DNA of 64,000 nt from Lagopus muta. Its lineage: Eukaryota > Chordata > Aves > Galliformes > Phasianidae. Shown here piece by piece: positions 24,901 through 37,722 of this stretch. Numbering within the stretch: position 1 is the stretch's first letter; each line of letters begins with the position of its first letter. The DNA lies in the NCBI RefSeq assembly GCF_023343835.1, contig NC_064438.1, forward strand, positions 56,568,578 through 56,632,577, given 5' to 3'. Both the position numbers and the translations under genes were made by a program. A model generated the notes under the pieces. It saw only the letters and a list, made by a program, of their open reading frames with translations. It was not told the DNA's origin and searched no databases.

Positions 24901-25983
24901 TGCAGTTCCTGTGCTCGCCCTTTGAGGGTGAAAAGAGTATTTTGCTGCCTGCTGGGAATTAGGACAGTTCCCACGTGTGCTGTGCTGCATACAGACAGTG
25001 CGTGGTTTTAGAAGAGTTACTGTAAAACAGCATCAATACAGGTAAAACTAGCAGTCTCTGAGGCCTTGAGCTACTAACACTGACCGTGATTTAAGCTCAC
25101 GCACAACACAATGCAAACAAAAGGTACTGCAGAAGGCCCTTCAGAACACCTCTGTGAGCCCACTGACTTCTGGTGGCCGTGGCGCTGCAGGTAGGAAAGG
25201 AACTGGGGATTGCATTCATAGAAAGGTGCCAAAGTATTAACTTGGCAGCGTTACAGTATATTACAAATCATTAGAGCTCGCACTTACTGAATCGTTTCAG
25301 AATTGTATCTGCCAGATGGGAGGAGAGCCCTATTAGGATTAAAAAGGAGTTGCTTTGCGTGGTCTCCACCAGCACATGGACCTGCTGGGAGGATAAAGGA
25401 TGTACTGAGAGGAATGTTAGCTTGGAAAATCACTGAGATCCTTAACAGAGAGATTCCCTGCGAGCTGAGAGCCAACCAAGGATGCACAACGCTGCAGCTC
25501 ATCACACAACCTCACGCAGTGTTATTTAGAAACAGTGGCAGAAAAGATGCACTCAGTAGGTTGTGAGACATTAGCTAAGGGTCCAGACCTAACCTGTCAT
25601 TCAGGAAAGCAATGGGTAGAGAAGAGAACCTGCTCTTAGATACATCAGACGTACATCAGATCTGAATGCTGCAGGTCTTGTTTCTTTTCTATGATTGTTT
25701 ATCACCCACCCCAGTAAATATGAATCCAGTACAAACCTTTTTCCTGTTGCACCCTCACTGGTCTCTGCTCTCAGTGGCCCCTTCCCCACGGTCCTCATTC
25801 ACACTCCCACTTTTCTGCATAGGTACAGCAGGACTGCCGGGCTCCTCTCCACCTTAACCACAACGACATCAAGTTCAAGCCTAAGTTTAACAACTTCCAA
25901 GAACCATTCAGATCCCCATGAGTCCCCATCCCAAATCAGTCAGTGATCATCTCAGATCTTCATGGCAGCTGTTGAACCATCAG
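21986..25983. other. Unique intergenic DNA, 4 kb
   Basis: No gene is supported. There are many overlapping ORFs at 22900-24300 on both strands, none with recognisable domains. A possible CR1 relic lies near 23725. The AT-rich unique block at 23150-23370 may be a conserved element. Confidence 0.5.
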
Positions 25984-26222
25984 CTCAAGGGGAGGTTTAG
26001 GTTGGATATGAGGAGGAAGTTTTTCAGCCAGAGGGTGGTGAGGCACTGGCACAGGTTGCCCAAGGAGGCTGTGGATGCCCCATCCCTGCAGGCATTCAAG
26101 GCCAGGCTGGATGTGGCTCTGGGCAGCCTGGGCTGCTGGTTGGTGACCTGCACACAGCAGGGGGTTGGAGCTGGATGAGCGCTGTGCTCCTTTGCAACCC
26201 AGGCCATTCTGTGATTCTATGA
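25984..26222 (+). mobile_element. CR1 3' end, young subfamily
   Basis: Plus orientation, nearly identical to the copies at 1709 and 46124. The end of ORF2 is readable ([19 protein letters not shown]) and the copy ends 'gccattctgtgattctatg'. It extends further 5' than its relatives, giving the normal CR1 sequence upstream of their truncation point. Confidence 0.93.
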
Positions 26223-26918
26223 CTTTGGTCAGACCCAGGACAGCAAGTAAAGGCACATCTGACAAAGAAGTGAATACATCTCTTCACATACACAGAAATA
26301 TACAAAGATTACTAAGAAATTATCCATCAGTACAGACACTGTTTGTCTTTAAAATTCTTTATCTCAGTAGGTTTTGGTCAGGGCAAGCTCACAGCATCAC
26401 CCCCCACCCCCCCTCCACCCAGTAACTCCTGTGTTAAAGGTTCCCCAGCTGGCACTAACATTTTCTCTTTCCTAACATTCTCTTTAGCTGGAGACTGAGG
26501 AAGCAGCGGATGCTTCCAGCACAGCAGATAGCATCAAAGAGCCTGGCAAGATCTTATGAGTGGGCAGTGTGAACACCTCTGAAGTGAGTAATGACCAAGG
26601 ACAGCTCAAAGAAAGGAAATAATAAAAGTCCGTGCATTGGAGAACGCGATGGCTCCAAACAAGCGGATTTTTTTGTTTGTTTTTAAGCTTAGTTACATTT
26701 TTGGCTTCAGTAAATCCAATCAGATAGCAATTTATTACAACTTTCTGACACTTTGGTGTCATTTCCTCTTCCACAGTAATATTCAGTGACTATTTTCTTG
26801 TTGAGAAAGAAAGTCAGTATTGCAAATCCATCCTACTTTGACACAGCAGCTCCTTTGAGACCTTCCATGGTCTAATGGACACCGTGCTTCCCCTGGTGCT
26901 CACGCTACATCTCCCTTT
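26223..26918. other. Unique intergenic DNA with C-rich run
   Basis: No gene. A C-rich run at 26400-26420 could form a G-quadruplex on the minus strand. Confidence 0.5.
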
Positions 26919-27062
26919 CATAGAATCACACAGGTTGGAAATTACCTCCAAGATCCCCAAGCCCAACCCCTCCCCACTGTGCCCACTGCACCTATCCCTC
27001 AGTGCCACACCTCCATGGCCCTGGAACACCTCCAGAGACAGTGACTGCACCACTTGACCCCT
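26919..27062 (-). mobile_element. CR1 fragment
   Basis: A minus-oriented CR1 tail: 'catagaatcacacaggttgg', 'caagatccccaagcccaacc', 'aacacctccagagacagtga'. Confidence 0.9.
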
Positions 27063-27381
27063 TGTCCAGTAACATACAAAAGTATTCAGCTACCCCTATT
27101 GCCTAACATTTACAGCAGGTTCACAGCAGATGAATATCTAATTTGCTCTTTCCAGGTCTTTCACTCCAAAACTTGAGCATTACTTGTTCAACAGAGACAT
27201 TCAAAGGGGAAACCTTATAATCCTGGATATAATTTCACTGACTTGTATTTGTGGGAAGAGAAAACTCACTGGGTCCTTGTTTCCCTTCTCTCTTCTTTTT
27301 CTGTTCTTTTTTGCTGTTTTTGTGGCTGTTGTTTCTGACCTTTCCAAGGCTAAAATCTGTTGTCTTTGATGTCTGCTGCAA
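27063..27381. other. Unique intergenic DNA
   Basis: No gene or repeat recognised. Confidence 0.5.
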
Positions 27382-27580
27382 AATCATAGAATCATATCGT
27401 TAAAAAAATGAAATAAATCACAGAATGGCCCGGGTTGCAAAGGATGACATTGCTCAGCCAGCTCCAATCCCCTGCTGTGTGCAGGTCACCAACCAGCAGC
27501 CCAGGCTGCCCAGAGCCACATCCAGCCTGGCCTTGAATGCCTGCAGGGATGGGGCATCCACAGCCTCCTTGGGCAACCTA
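27382..27580 (-). mobile_element. CR1 3' end, young subfamily
   Basis: Minus orientation. The tail unit at 27382 is separated by a short AT-rich spacer from the main body, which matches the young subfamily ('gtgtgcaggtcaccaaccag', 'ggcatccacagcctccttgg'). The 5' truncation lies further in than in its sisters. Confidence 0.92.
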
Positions 27581-30500
27581 GGTTCTAGTGAATCATTAAG
27601 TTAAGTGGGCCCAGGAAACAAGAGAGAGAGAGGCATCGATGTCTCAATGCTTACAAGTTTCTGACCGTGTCTCTGAGTCCTCCAGGAGACATGGAGATGC
27701 CTATTTAAAGATTGTGCTACATCTAGTGCCAAAATTCCAGTTTTTATGCAGATAGCCTCACAGCTGGCCCTCGTTTTCTTCCCTATCCTTATAGGTATTT
27801 ATGACATAAAAATATCTTTTAGATTCCAGATTCTCTCCCTCTTTAAATTCAAGAAGATCAATAATGCTATTCTTTCTTACAAAACCATTGATTTCTGAAT
27901 TCAGCCAGCCACGTAATGCATTTCATACCATACCCAAATACCATCTTGGAGTGATGGAGTCAGGATACTCACATATCTTAAATAGCTATTATAGCAGATC
28001 TCTCTGTTTGGGTTGAGCACCTGGTAAAGGCCATAGTGAAGGGGCTCTGTAATCTCCACTCCTGAAGCAGGTTACAAAGAACAGGGAGCAGAATGGGCAG
28101 AGCAGTGACAACTGCACTGTGACTGCCAGGCAACAAGAAGAGCTGCACCGATGAACTGATGGCTCCTGCAGCAGTTTATCTCCTCAAGGCCGCTACTTTG
28201 ATGACTTCTTTCAGCTGTTGACAAGATCTTCATCTTGAAGGAGCTGCCTGATAAAGATGTGGATGTAGTGATTGCACCGGGGCTCCCCATGATATCTGCT
28301 GGAGTGCTCACACAGAAGAGTTCTGTCTGGTTAACAGAGGTGTGGCTGAGCTTGCATGGACTGCATATCATGGGCAAAGCTGCTGCCAAAGGGACAAAGC
28401 AGAGGAGGTGGGTGCTTGCATCTCCTCCATGGGGCACTGCATACAGCATCCTCATGGCAATGAAGGCACAGCCCTCACCTTGGGAACCCAAAGATCTATG
28501 TGCCCCAAAACGAAGGCCACGTAAAAGTCAAAGTTGCATTTGACAGCAAATGGAGCATACTGGTTTTTATATGAGCTCTTCCCATCTCAGGTCTGCCGCT
28601 GCAGATCGTGCAGAAAGCTATTAGTTCATTTATTCTCTGAATCGTTACTACCAACTGTGCTAACTAACATAAAAAGGACTAATGGATTCCTTGAGGGAAA
28701 ATTTATGTGCAGGGTCAATTTTTTTTTTTTTTTTTTTTTTAAAGAGAGGCAGGCCATTACCACTGCTTTTATTTAATGATGCCTTTTCTGAATGTACATC
28801 ATATTTCTTGGAATTAAAGACTACAAACGCGAGCGTTTGCTTGAAATGGAAATATTGATTCATCCAGCATCAAATCTACTGTCTGATAATTACAGACAAT
28901 GAAAAGCTCCTCTCTCTCCTAACAGTGTCAAGCTGTTAATGCCAATCAGAAATGCTGAAGAGCATAATAAAAATTGAACGATGCAAGACAAGCACTGAGT
29001 CTTTCTGTTCAGCCCAGTCCCACAGGAGCTGAATGCCATCAGGGCATGTGGCAAAATGTCAGCATTATTTCCTTGTAACGTGCAGAGAAGAATAGCACAG
29101 TTGTTGTGCTGCAAGATTAGCAGATATTTTGAGAGCAATTACAGCATAGACCATGTATTTTGAGCTGGCATTACAACTTTAACCAAGGGATTTCTTGTAA
29201 GACACTCCTGAATGTTCTATGTTACATTGCTTTAAAAAAAATATTATGCAAAATTTCATTTTCACTTCAAATGCCCCATTTTGCACTGAACACACAAAAG
29301 ACATCAGATTCTGTAGCTTACCTTTAAAAATACTTGATTTTCTTGTTGGCTCAGAGGAGGGCTTAAGACAGGCCGTGCTTCCTTCTAAAGCATTGGTGAT
29401 GGTGCGTGGCACTCATTGGGAACAGCTCATCTCTCAGCTCCCCTTCTCCATAGGTCTTCTTCCCTAGGATTCTTTCCATAGCAGCAGGGAGAACTCGCCT
29501 TCTCTGGAAACTGCCCAGTTTTAAGACATTAACCCTTGGTTCCATCCAAAATATTGGCAGTGAAATGTGAAGAGCCATGCAAAAAGACACAGGGCCTCAA
29601 AGAAAGTCATTTCGCTTGAGCAACTACTTGTTACAGAAACAAATCCACCTTCTTCTGGGTTTGTGCTACTTACCTCTCCAAGCTCCAGCTGTAAATGGTA
29701 CGGCAATGTATGAGGTGATGCCTTGGTGCCCAGTTTCAAAGCGTCCCTTCTGAAAAGGGCATTCTTGGGAGACAAAATTGGAGCACACAGCTCCAAGGTA
29801 CGAGAATGCTGAGGCACATGCCTTGCAGGAGAGGATGTGAAAGGAGCTGCAGCAGAAGCTGGGGAGACCCATCCCTCCTGAGCACATATCCTCACCTAAA
29901 ACACTGGGCGCTTTCCTCCGTGCATTAAGTCTGCACATTTGCATGCTTTCCACCATACAGACACAGCAATGAGCCCAGCACCTCTGTGCTCCCTGGCTGT
30001 ATAGAGCCCGAGCATCACACTGCATTCTTCAAAAGGAAGATGAAACCTGGAGAGCCAGGTGATGGTTCTGGGCCAGAAATAGCCATCTATGAGTGTTTGT
30101 GTGAAGTTAAGGGCATGTTTAAGATTTGGGAACTTGTCAGTCAAGAAAAGAGATCAGAACAAGGGGAACAGAATAAGGGGCTTTAAGGCTGGCAGTTGTC
30201 ACATCTCTCTTGTGCCAGGGCACAGCAGCTAGCACCCAGAGGCAACAAGAAGCTGTACAGCCCTCCCATTACAAACTGGAGCACAACCTCTCACTTCCAG
30301 GCACCGTTCCTCACCTTCTCAATCGCTGCTTGGGGAAGACTATAATGAGGACTTATGATCACCACTGACGGGTGTCAGAATCCTTCCATCACTGACCTGT
30401 AGGCTGCTGTACCTGACCCCTGCCCTTCTTTTGTAGCACATCTGGGTTGGTTGACTCCAGCTCTTCCCTTTGGGTCCTACATTAAGTTGTAATTAGAGCG

Positions 30501-31770
30501 TTTGGGAACAGCCTTTTGTAACACTATGCACTGCCTAATTTTAACATGAAAACAACCTAAATGCTTATCTGTTAGTATTATAATCATCTGTATGCTTCAC
30601 TATTTCCCCTGATAGCTTAAGCAGCTCTACCCTGTACCCAGCCACACATCCTTTACCTCCAACATCAATCCTGTTGCTGTTTACAGGAGATTTGTTCCAA
30701 CCCAGCCCCTGGTCCCAGCACCCAGCAGGGCTATTCCAGAGCGACATTAAGGTGTGGGTTGGAGGTTCCAACTCATCCCTCCCAGGATGTATATAACTCA
30801 TAGTAAATTCTAACATAACCACAATCTCTCTCAGAGCAATTTTCAGCAGGTTTGTATTTTTTCCATGTGATGGATTGCTCATTTCCCTCCCTCCCCTGTA
30901 AAATCATCTCCTATTGACTCTAAAGTAAGCTGCCCAAGCCCATGGAAATAGTCTGTGCTATTTGATCATAAAGTCAGTTCCAGGTTTTTGAGATCCGTTA
31001 ATCACACATTCTCCCATCCTTTGCAGTGCTCTGTTACACCTTGCTTTGCAGCAGCATCCAGCAGCTCAGCCTTTTGCTTGCTGCATTATGTGATGTTGTG
31101 GGATTTTGCCAGTGCCAGCTTTCTCTGAAGTCCAGTTCTTATTGTGACAGGTATGTTGTGGGATGAGTGCACTGTTCGTTATTCCTAATATGCAGCTATT
31201 CATTTGCTTCCCATTAGTTGGAAAGAAATGAGGCACATCTACCTACCTGCTGATCCACAGCCAGAATACAGACTTAAATTACGTGGGCATGGATAAACGC
31301 TAACTTGTAAGTACAAGAGGTTGAAGAAATGAAATTAAATGAAGGAAAGAGAAATAACTGCCAATCTGAAGGAGTTTATGGGGAAACATTTTTCCCTCTA
31401 CTTCTGCAGAGTTTGCCTCAAAGCCTCCAAAGCAAAATGATGTGTAGAAGAAAGGAAATTGCTGCAAAAAAGGAATAAGTACATTGTGGGTGGGACTTTT
31501 CAGCACTAAATACTGTTTCTCTCTGCGCACCCTGGAATACAGATTAAAACTCCCATAACTAATGTGAAGCACAAGCAACTAACCTGACTACAAGAAACCA
31601 CACATTGGTGCTCAGGGGCAATGTACTCCCATGGTACCCAGGCAGGAGCTGGGAGCTACCTCTCCTATATCCCACTCCTGCACCACATCACCAAATCACT
31701 TCCCTAAAAGCATAGCTTGGCCCAGCCAACACCACAGCTTTCAGGACTTATTCATGAGCCTTAAGAGGCA
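27581..31770. other. Unique intergenic DNA, 4 kb
   Basis: No gene is supported. A poly-T run is at 28719-28740. At 28211-28550 short protein-like stretches occur in shifting frames; I could not identify a parent gene. The AT-rich unique sequence at 28750-29170 has no repeat. Confidence 0.5.
28719..28740. repeat. Poly-T run
   Basis: About 22 consecutive T followed by AAAGAGAGG. Confidence 0.95.
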
Positions 31771-31910
31771 ATTGGGGCCCTGCATGAAGGCCCTGGACAG
31801 ACTAAGCAGTGGGTTCAGGAAAACCTCACACAGCTCAATAAATCCAAGTGCAAGGGCTTGTACCTAAGTCACAGCAACCCACACTGCCAGTACAAGGTGG
31901 GGGATGTGAG
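31771..31910 (+). mobile_element. CR1 ORF2-region fragment
   Basis: A degenerate plus-oriented piece of the CR1 reverse transcriptase ORF: 'ctcaataaatccaagtgcaa' followed by 'cagcaacccacactgccag' and 'gtgggggatg' (compare the ORF2 peptide KFNKAKCKVLHLG). It is the only fragment here from well inside ORF2. Confidence 0.72.
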
Positions 31911-33409
31911 GATAGAAACACACCTGATGCCCATACCCCACTGTCATGTTGGTTTGAAGCTGGATAGAAATTTGACAGTATAATAAGGAGACACAGAAGA
32001 GTTCAGGGGCTGCTGCCCGAGTTGAATCGGTTCTTTAGGAACTCACATTAAAATACATTAATTACATCAGAAAAAGCAAAACTGCACAATAGTTGCCAGA
32101 CTTCTGTTCCAAAATAAAGTGCTTTCTCAAAAATACTTCCAGATAGTGCCTTTGTAAACACTAAATATTACATGGTTACTTTTCAAGAGACTCATATTTA
32201 GAACAAGTAGCATTTTACACCTACTAGTTCTATATGATGGCTATCTGGGTGCTATGGCCCACCTGGTAGAAAAACAAGTGAACAGCCCTATTTATTGAGG
32301 AAGTGATCTTCAGAAGCTGAGTGTACCTTATAGCCACCAAGTTGGCATATGGCAATGTAGGACAGGAGGGAGAAGCCATGGCTGTGCATTAGGATGGGGT
32401 GCCAACAACTCATTGGGATGAGTTGTCCACTGTTAGATGCTAGAGGCAGGACTGCTGAAGTGCAAACAATAGTAATAATAATAAAAGAACTATCCACAAT
32501 AAGGCTGACATTCTCACTGCAGGACTTGTGCCAACAGGTGTTGCTTTAGCAAGGAAAATAAGCCCAAATAATGAAGTCAGAAAGGAGAGAAAGCAGAGTC
32601 TTTGCTCATTCAACTGGTCTGAGATTGTTAGCTACTATGGAGTTTAGTATCAATTACATCTATGGAGTTAGTATTGCACAAATATTTGCAAAACCTATGA
32701 TACAGAATGCTTCAGGTAATTAACACCGGAGCAAATTCATTCTGCCTTCCCTGTCTTTTTCAGTTTGGAAGGAAAATGAGAGGGAAAATGTTATGCACTG
32801 ACTGTGGGTCCTACTGTTTGTTAATAGCTTTTTCTTTTGAAGATGCATTATTTATGTGTGTTAAAGTACAGCACACAGTACAGAAGAATGTGGCCCTCCA
32901 CTTGCTCCCCTAAAGCAGCAAATGGCAAGGTCATGCTGCAGGTTATCTGCTTCCTAGTGAACAGCTGCATATTTTAATTCTGTGACCTGCTAATGCAGAT
33001 GGAAATGCACACAAAGGTGATGTGTGGTTATTTGGCATAGCACTTTGCATCAAGAATCTGCAGTGAGGGAGAAAATGCACTAAATTTGCCATTCTCTCCT
33101 ATGGGCTGCAACCACAGACTCCTGGAAATGTCATGGTTTGTGGTCCTCCCATTAGCATTTTGCTTTGTTTTTTAATTGAGGCCAGGATTTCTCTGCCAAG
33201 TCTAGTAAGAGTTTTGTAGCAGCAGTAAATAGAGAACAAGTTAGCCTGACTGTACTCCACAGAGCTCCACTCACCAGGTACAGCTCAGCTGGTGCCACCT
33301 ATAAAACACCAAGTAGTAGATTGGTAGAGATCCCAATGGATGTCCACTGCTGTGACTTCATGGACATTCGCCACAGCAGACACCAATCTTTGGACACTCT
33401 GGTCCAAAG
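31911..33409. other. Unique intergenic DNA
   Basis: No gene or clear repeat. Confidence 0.5.
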
Positions 33410-33514
33410 ATCACAGAATCACTTGGAAAGGACCTCCACAATCATCCAGTCCAACCATCCACCAATCACCAGTAGTTCTCACTAAACCATGTCCCTCAAC
33501 ACAACGTCTAAGAT
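33410..33514 (-). mobile_element. CR1 fragment
   Basis: Minus orientation: 'atcacagaatcacttggaaa', 'atcatccagtccaaccatcc', 'actaaaccatgtccctcaac'. Confidence 0.88.
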
Positions 33515-33859
33515 GCGAAACACTGTAAGTGTGAATGCCTGTGCTTACCTCATCTGAGTGGTTGTTACAGAATCAAGCACCAGGACACAGCTCTTCTCCT
33601 TCATCTTTCCTTGTGGGTATGAAGGCCTTGCAGAGCAGGTTTCAAGAGGGCTGGAAATCCACGTGCCCTTTGAAGACAGCATGGCAATGTGAAGAAAGCA
33701 GATGACCTGATAACAGCAACAGGTAAGACAGGAATGTGAGTATCAATCACGTGGCTGTGGGACAAACAGTCTCAAATTTGGGCAACATGGGAAACCATCA
33801 CCTGGATTAAACAGTGGACAGATGATCACAAGGAGACTTTCCAAGAAGCTCAAAAAGAA
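33515..33859. other. Unique intergenic DNA
   Basis: Nothing recognised. Confidence 0.5.
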
Positions 33860-34044
33860 GAATCACAGAATCACAGAATCACAGAATCGTAGGGGTTGGA
33901 AGGGACCTCCAGAGATCATCGAGTCCAACCCCCCTGCCAAATCAGGTTCCCTACAGCAGGTTGCACAGGTAGGCATCCAGGCAGGTCTTGAACGTCTCCA
34001 GAGAAGGAGACTCCATCACCTCCCTGGGCAGCCTGTTCCAGTGA
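33860..34044 (-). mobile_element. CR1 fragment with tandem tail units
   Basis: Minus orientation with three 'aatcacag' tail units, then 'gggttggaagggacctccag', 'catcgagtccaacccccctg' and 'ctgggcagcctgttccagtg'. Confidence 0.93.
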
Positions 34045-34560
34045 ATGAACATTTACAACACTGGGAAGAGACCTGGTAGTAGAAATAGCAAAAAGCTGCT
34101 TTGATGGAACCAGAGGCAGCTCTGATGCAACCACAACCTCTCTAAGATCAGGCAGAGCAGCCTTCCCTTTGGATGCCATGCTTGGGTTGCACTCATACAC
34201 ACACTGTGTGTGCAATTAAAACTTGCTCAGATTGTATGTGTTGAGAAATTTGTATTTTAATCACCATTTTGTGAGCTCCTTGCAGTCTGGCTTACCTGTA
34301 GCATTGCTGATATTGATCTTGAACGTGCAGTTCACCGATTGCCAGTTAATTAAGTGTTGTTAATAAGTCAGTAAACCACTTGAGCCCTGATTTGGTTTAA
34401 GCTAGGCGAGCCGTAAAGATTTTTCCCCTGCAGCAGATGGGCAGTGGCAGTAATTCCTCTGCAGGGAACCAGTCATTTCAAGTAAGAGCAGAAATGGGTA
34501 CTGAGGTGAAGCTGGGCTGCCTGCTGACTTCTGCACATGTTGGCCTATGAAACAAAAGAA
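34045..34560. other. Unique intergenic DNA
   Basis: No gene or repeat recognised. Confidence 0.5.
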
Positions 34561-34650
34561 CCATAGAATCATTCAGGTTGGAAAAGCTATCCAAGATGCC
34601 AAGGCCAACCCCATCCCACCCCACCATCCCTCAGTGCCCCATCTCCACAG
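34561..34650 (-). mobile_element. CR1 fragment
   Basis: Minus orientation: 'ccatagaatcattcaggttg', 'ccaagatgccaaggccaacc', then 'atccctcagtgccccatctcc'-type sequence. Confidence 0.85.
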
Positions 34651-36686
34651 ATGCCAGCATAGATGGGACCTTCCCCTTCTCCAGCCCTCCTGGTGGTCCC
34701 ATGGGGGATGCTTTGCTCCTGGACACCAGCAGGGAACAGCCCTGCCATCACCCTGGTATGCTGCTCTGTGTCCCAGACACTTTTGGGACAGTCTGTTTAT
34801 CAAACCAAGGATTAAAAAGCTGATGATAAACAATAGTGAATCCAAGCTAATATGAGGTACGTTATGTTATTAGACTATCACAGAGTTATACATTAAAAAA
34901 ATATAAAATTATAAACCTGACCGCGCTCCTTTCAGTCACTTTGCTGTTGTCATTTATTTCGGTTTAAATGCATGTTTCAGCAGAAGTTACATAAACAGCA
35001 CCTTCACTTCTGTCCTACTGCTTCTCTTTCGGATGTGATCTTATGATGTGGCCAGTGCCATTCACAGTCCATCACAGCCCAAGCAGAAAGTCATTGGTGC
35101 AGCACATGCAGAGAGCATATGGGAGATTGCGATCAGCAACCCAAATGTTGTCTTATGCCATGTAGAAAGCTGCTATGTCTGACAATAGGGGTATTAGGCA
35201 ATCTTTTTCCCCTCTTCTCTTTTGGAAGATGGGATGATGGAAAGTGAATCTGAGAGCTGGGCAAAGGCACAGAGATGAGGAAGGGTACTGGAATGGAGGG
35301 TATATGGGAATTGGGAATGGTCCATCCCATCTCCCACCCAGCCCTGTGGCACAAGGTGCACATCAGGCAGCTGTTGTAAGAAGCCACTGGTACCTGCACG
35401 CAGTGGAAGGCATCCATTGGTCTTGCAAAGCTTGGAGAAGGCCTGGGAAACGCTTTGTATAGGTTGTCTTTGGACACGTCTTACAACCCCTGCTTAGTGC
35501 AAAGAGGCAGCTAGAGTTGGTGTGAGCAAGGGGGAGGTCTGCAAATGAAATATTTCTTCCAGGAGAGAGGAGGAATGACTGGTAAAAAAAACCCAAAACA
35601 AAGTAGAAAGCAGATGTTACCATGGCAACTAGCAGCACTTTTGCCAGAAAAAGTGAGGACGGAATCAACGATAAGAAAGTAATCAAACCAGCTTAAGGAA
35701 TGTAAAAAATAGAAATTGTTTGTGAATTATATATAAGTCTGCTAAAAAAAAAAAATAAAAATGAGTCAATTCAAAATAAAATAAATATGTTGAAGAAAAG
35801 GAAAAGATACTATTTGCATGCAAACTCTGTGCAATAAATTATGAATGTTTTTGTTTGGAACTGCTGCTTTGCTTGGGAAACAACTCAGCAAGGCAAGAAT
35901 GGAAATCCGAATATTGAAACATCACTCAGACTCCGTGGTGGAGCTGTCTCATCCCTTACAACAGCACAGTGTAGACAACCACCAGTTTGGGTGAGGAGGC
36001 AAAACTTCAGTTTTCAGCGTGGCTCCTTTGTTCATGATTACTTAACCAAGACTTGTGCAGACTGAAAAACACGTTGTCCTGTGCAATGAAAATCTTTACT
36101 TGCACAATGCACAGGTATTCTAAGAAATTTGTTGTAAGAAGGGACTCTGTGGGGAAAAAAAGCTAAGTATATACACATGAATACAGTTGGAAGGAACAAG
36201 ATCTTGAGTTGTAAGAAGAAAGAAGAGATCTAAGCAGAATCTTCAAGACAAAAGTTGTAAGGCTTGTGAAATCCTGCCAGCTATAGAAAGACCACTGAAA
36301 TCCATAGTGAGCGTAGGAAACAAAGTTAATGCTCAAATGCACACCAAACTTCTCCTTGCATGTTCCTGCTCAGCAAGTGCTGTCACTGCCAGCAAAAGAA
36401 CCAAGGACATCAGAACTGGGGTGCTGAAGGAGCTACATTTTCAGATGAAGGTGTTTTTTTTGGTTGCTTTCCCTTCGGGGCAAGTCCTGGCTGAGGGCAG
36501 TTCTTAAAAGCAACTGCACAGAGGAAATGTTTTAGTTATTAACACACACTTACGTAGGTGCCATTTGCAGCAAGGACATATGGTTTTTAATAAGTATATG
36601 ACCAGTCAGGGCCAAACAGGAGAAAGAAACAAACTGTGGCACTGAAGACTTCAAAACCCACTATTAGAGATGTGCAGGAGAATGGC
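34651..36686. other. Unique intergenic DNA
   Basis: No gene. The AT-rich block at 35690-35850 includes an A run. Confidence 0.5.
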
Positions 36687-36800
36687 AGAACCATAGAAAG
36701 GACTGAGTTGGCACGGGCCTTAAAGCCAACCCAGCCCCAACCCTCAACCATGTCCAGGGGCCCTTCTCACTAGATGAGGTTGCTCCAAGCTCCAATCTCC
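36687..36800 (-). mobile_element. CR1 fragment
   Basis: A degenerate minus-oriented CR1 tail: 'gaaccatagaaaggactgag', 'gccaacccagccccaaccc', 'tcactagatgaggttgctcc'. Confidence 0.72.
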
Positions 36801-37645
36801 TCATCAGTCGGTGGAGGCTTGGCAGCAGCACCAAGAGACATCTGCTCAGCATGATTTTACTCTATTGGCATGAAGAGTCCCACTGCACTTCAGCAATCCA
36901 GGCTCTGTGCAAGTGAGCCCCACGACAGCAGGTTGGGCACAGGCTTCTGCCACATTTCCTCATCACTAACCACTACAAGAACAAGGATGAAGTTCCTCAC
37001 ATCCATATACACTAGGAAACTCAGGCATGGAAAGGCATAGGAAGACCTGCCAGCATCCACAGAAGCTGAGAACATTGTTCTGTTAGGAATGTCATGGAGA
37101 TCTGGGCATTACTGAGCACAAGGGCTCAATCCAGTTGGGTCTTCAAGTCTCAGTAAGCAGTAGTGAAGGAAGATCCTTTCCTACCTATTGAAGATCTTTC
37201 CTGCATCTTGAGAGAGTACCTGCCTTTGGGAACGTGGTGTTGGGAACCAAAAATGAAGACTGACATCAACAGACATAAGATGCCAAGTACGCCATGCTTC
37301 CTATTTTTGTGTTCCACAGTCTCTTCCAAAAATGCAGGCTTATGTTACTGGAGACTATATTGTTTTATATTACATTTCCTTGAGTTATGTTGCAGGCTCA
37401 TAATAAATATACACATTACTAACTATATGGACATCAACCCTATGGAATAGCAGGTATACAGTGTGCTCAGATAGCAAGAGCTCTCATAGATACCAAGAGC
37501 ATCCAGATGTGGAACAGAAACTATTAACAGAAATGAACTGTTGGAGAGAGCTGGTATTTGGTGTTCTCTAATTACATTTTGTTACTAGTCTGTACTGTCT
37601 TCCCTAAAACTGTGAGGAATGAACAGGCTTGCACCCACCGTGACC
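36801..37645. other. Unique intergenic DNA
   Basis: Nothing recognised. Confidence 0.5.
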
Positions 37646-37722
37646 CTGCACATAGCAGGATGGTTGAAACTAGATGATCATTGTGGTCCTTTCCAACCCA
37701 GACTATCCTGTGATTCTGTGCT
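37646..37722 (+). mobile_element. CR1 tail
   Basis: Plus orientation, short: 'tggttgaaactagatgatca', 'ggtcctttccaacccagac', 'cctgtgattctgtg'. Confidence 0.82.

Noticed and set aside
28072-28491. 139-codon minus-strand ORF
   Set aside because: Shadow frame opposite the plus-strand protein-like stretches; no domain.
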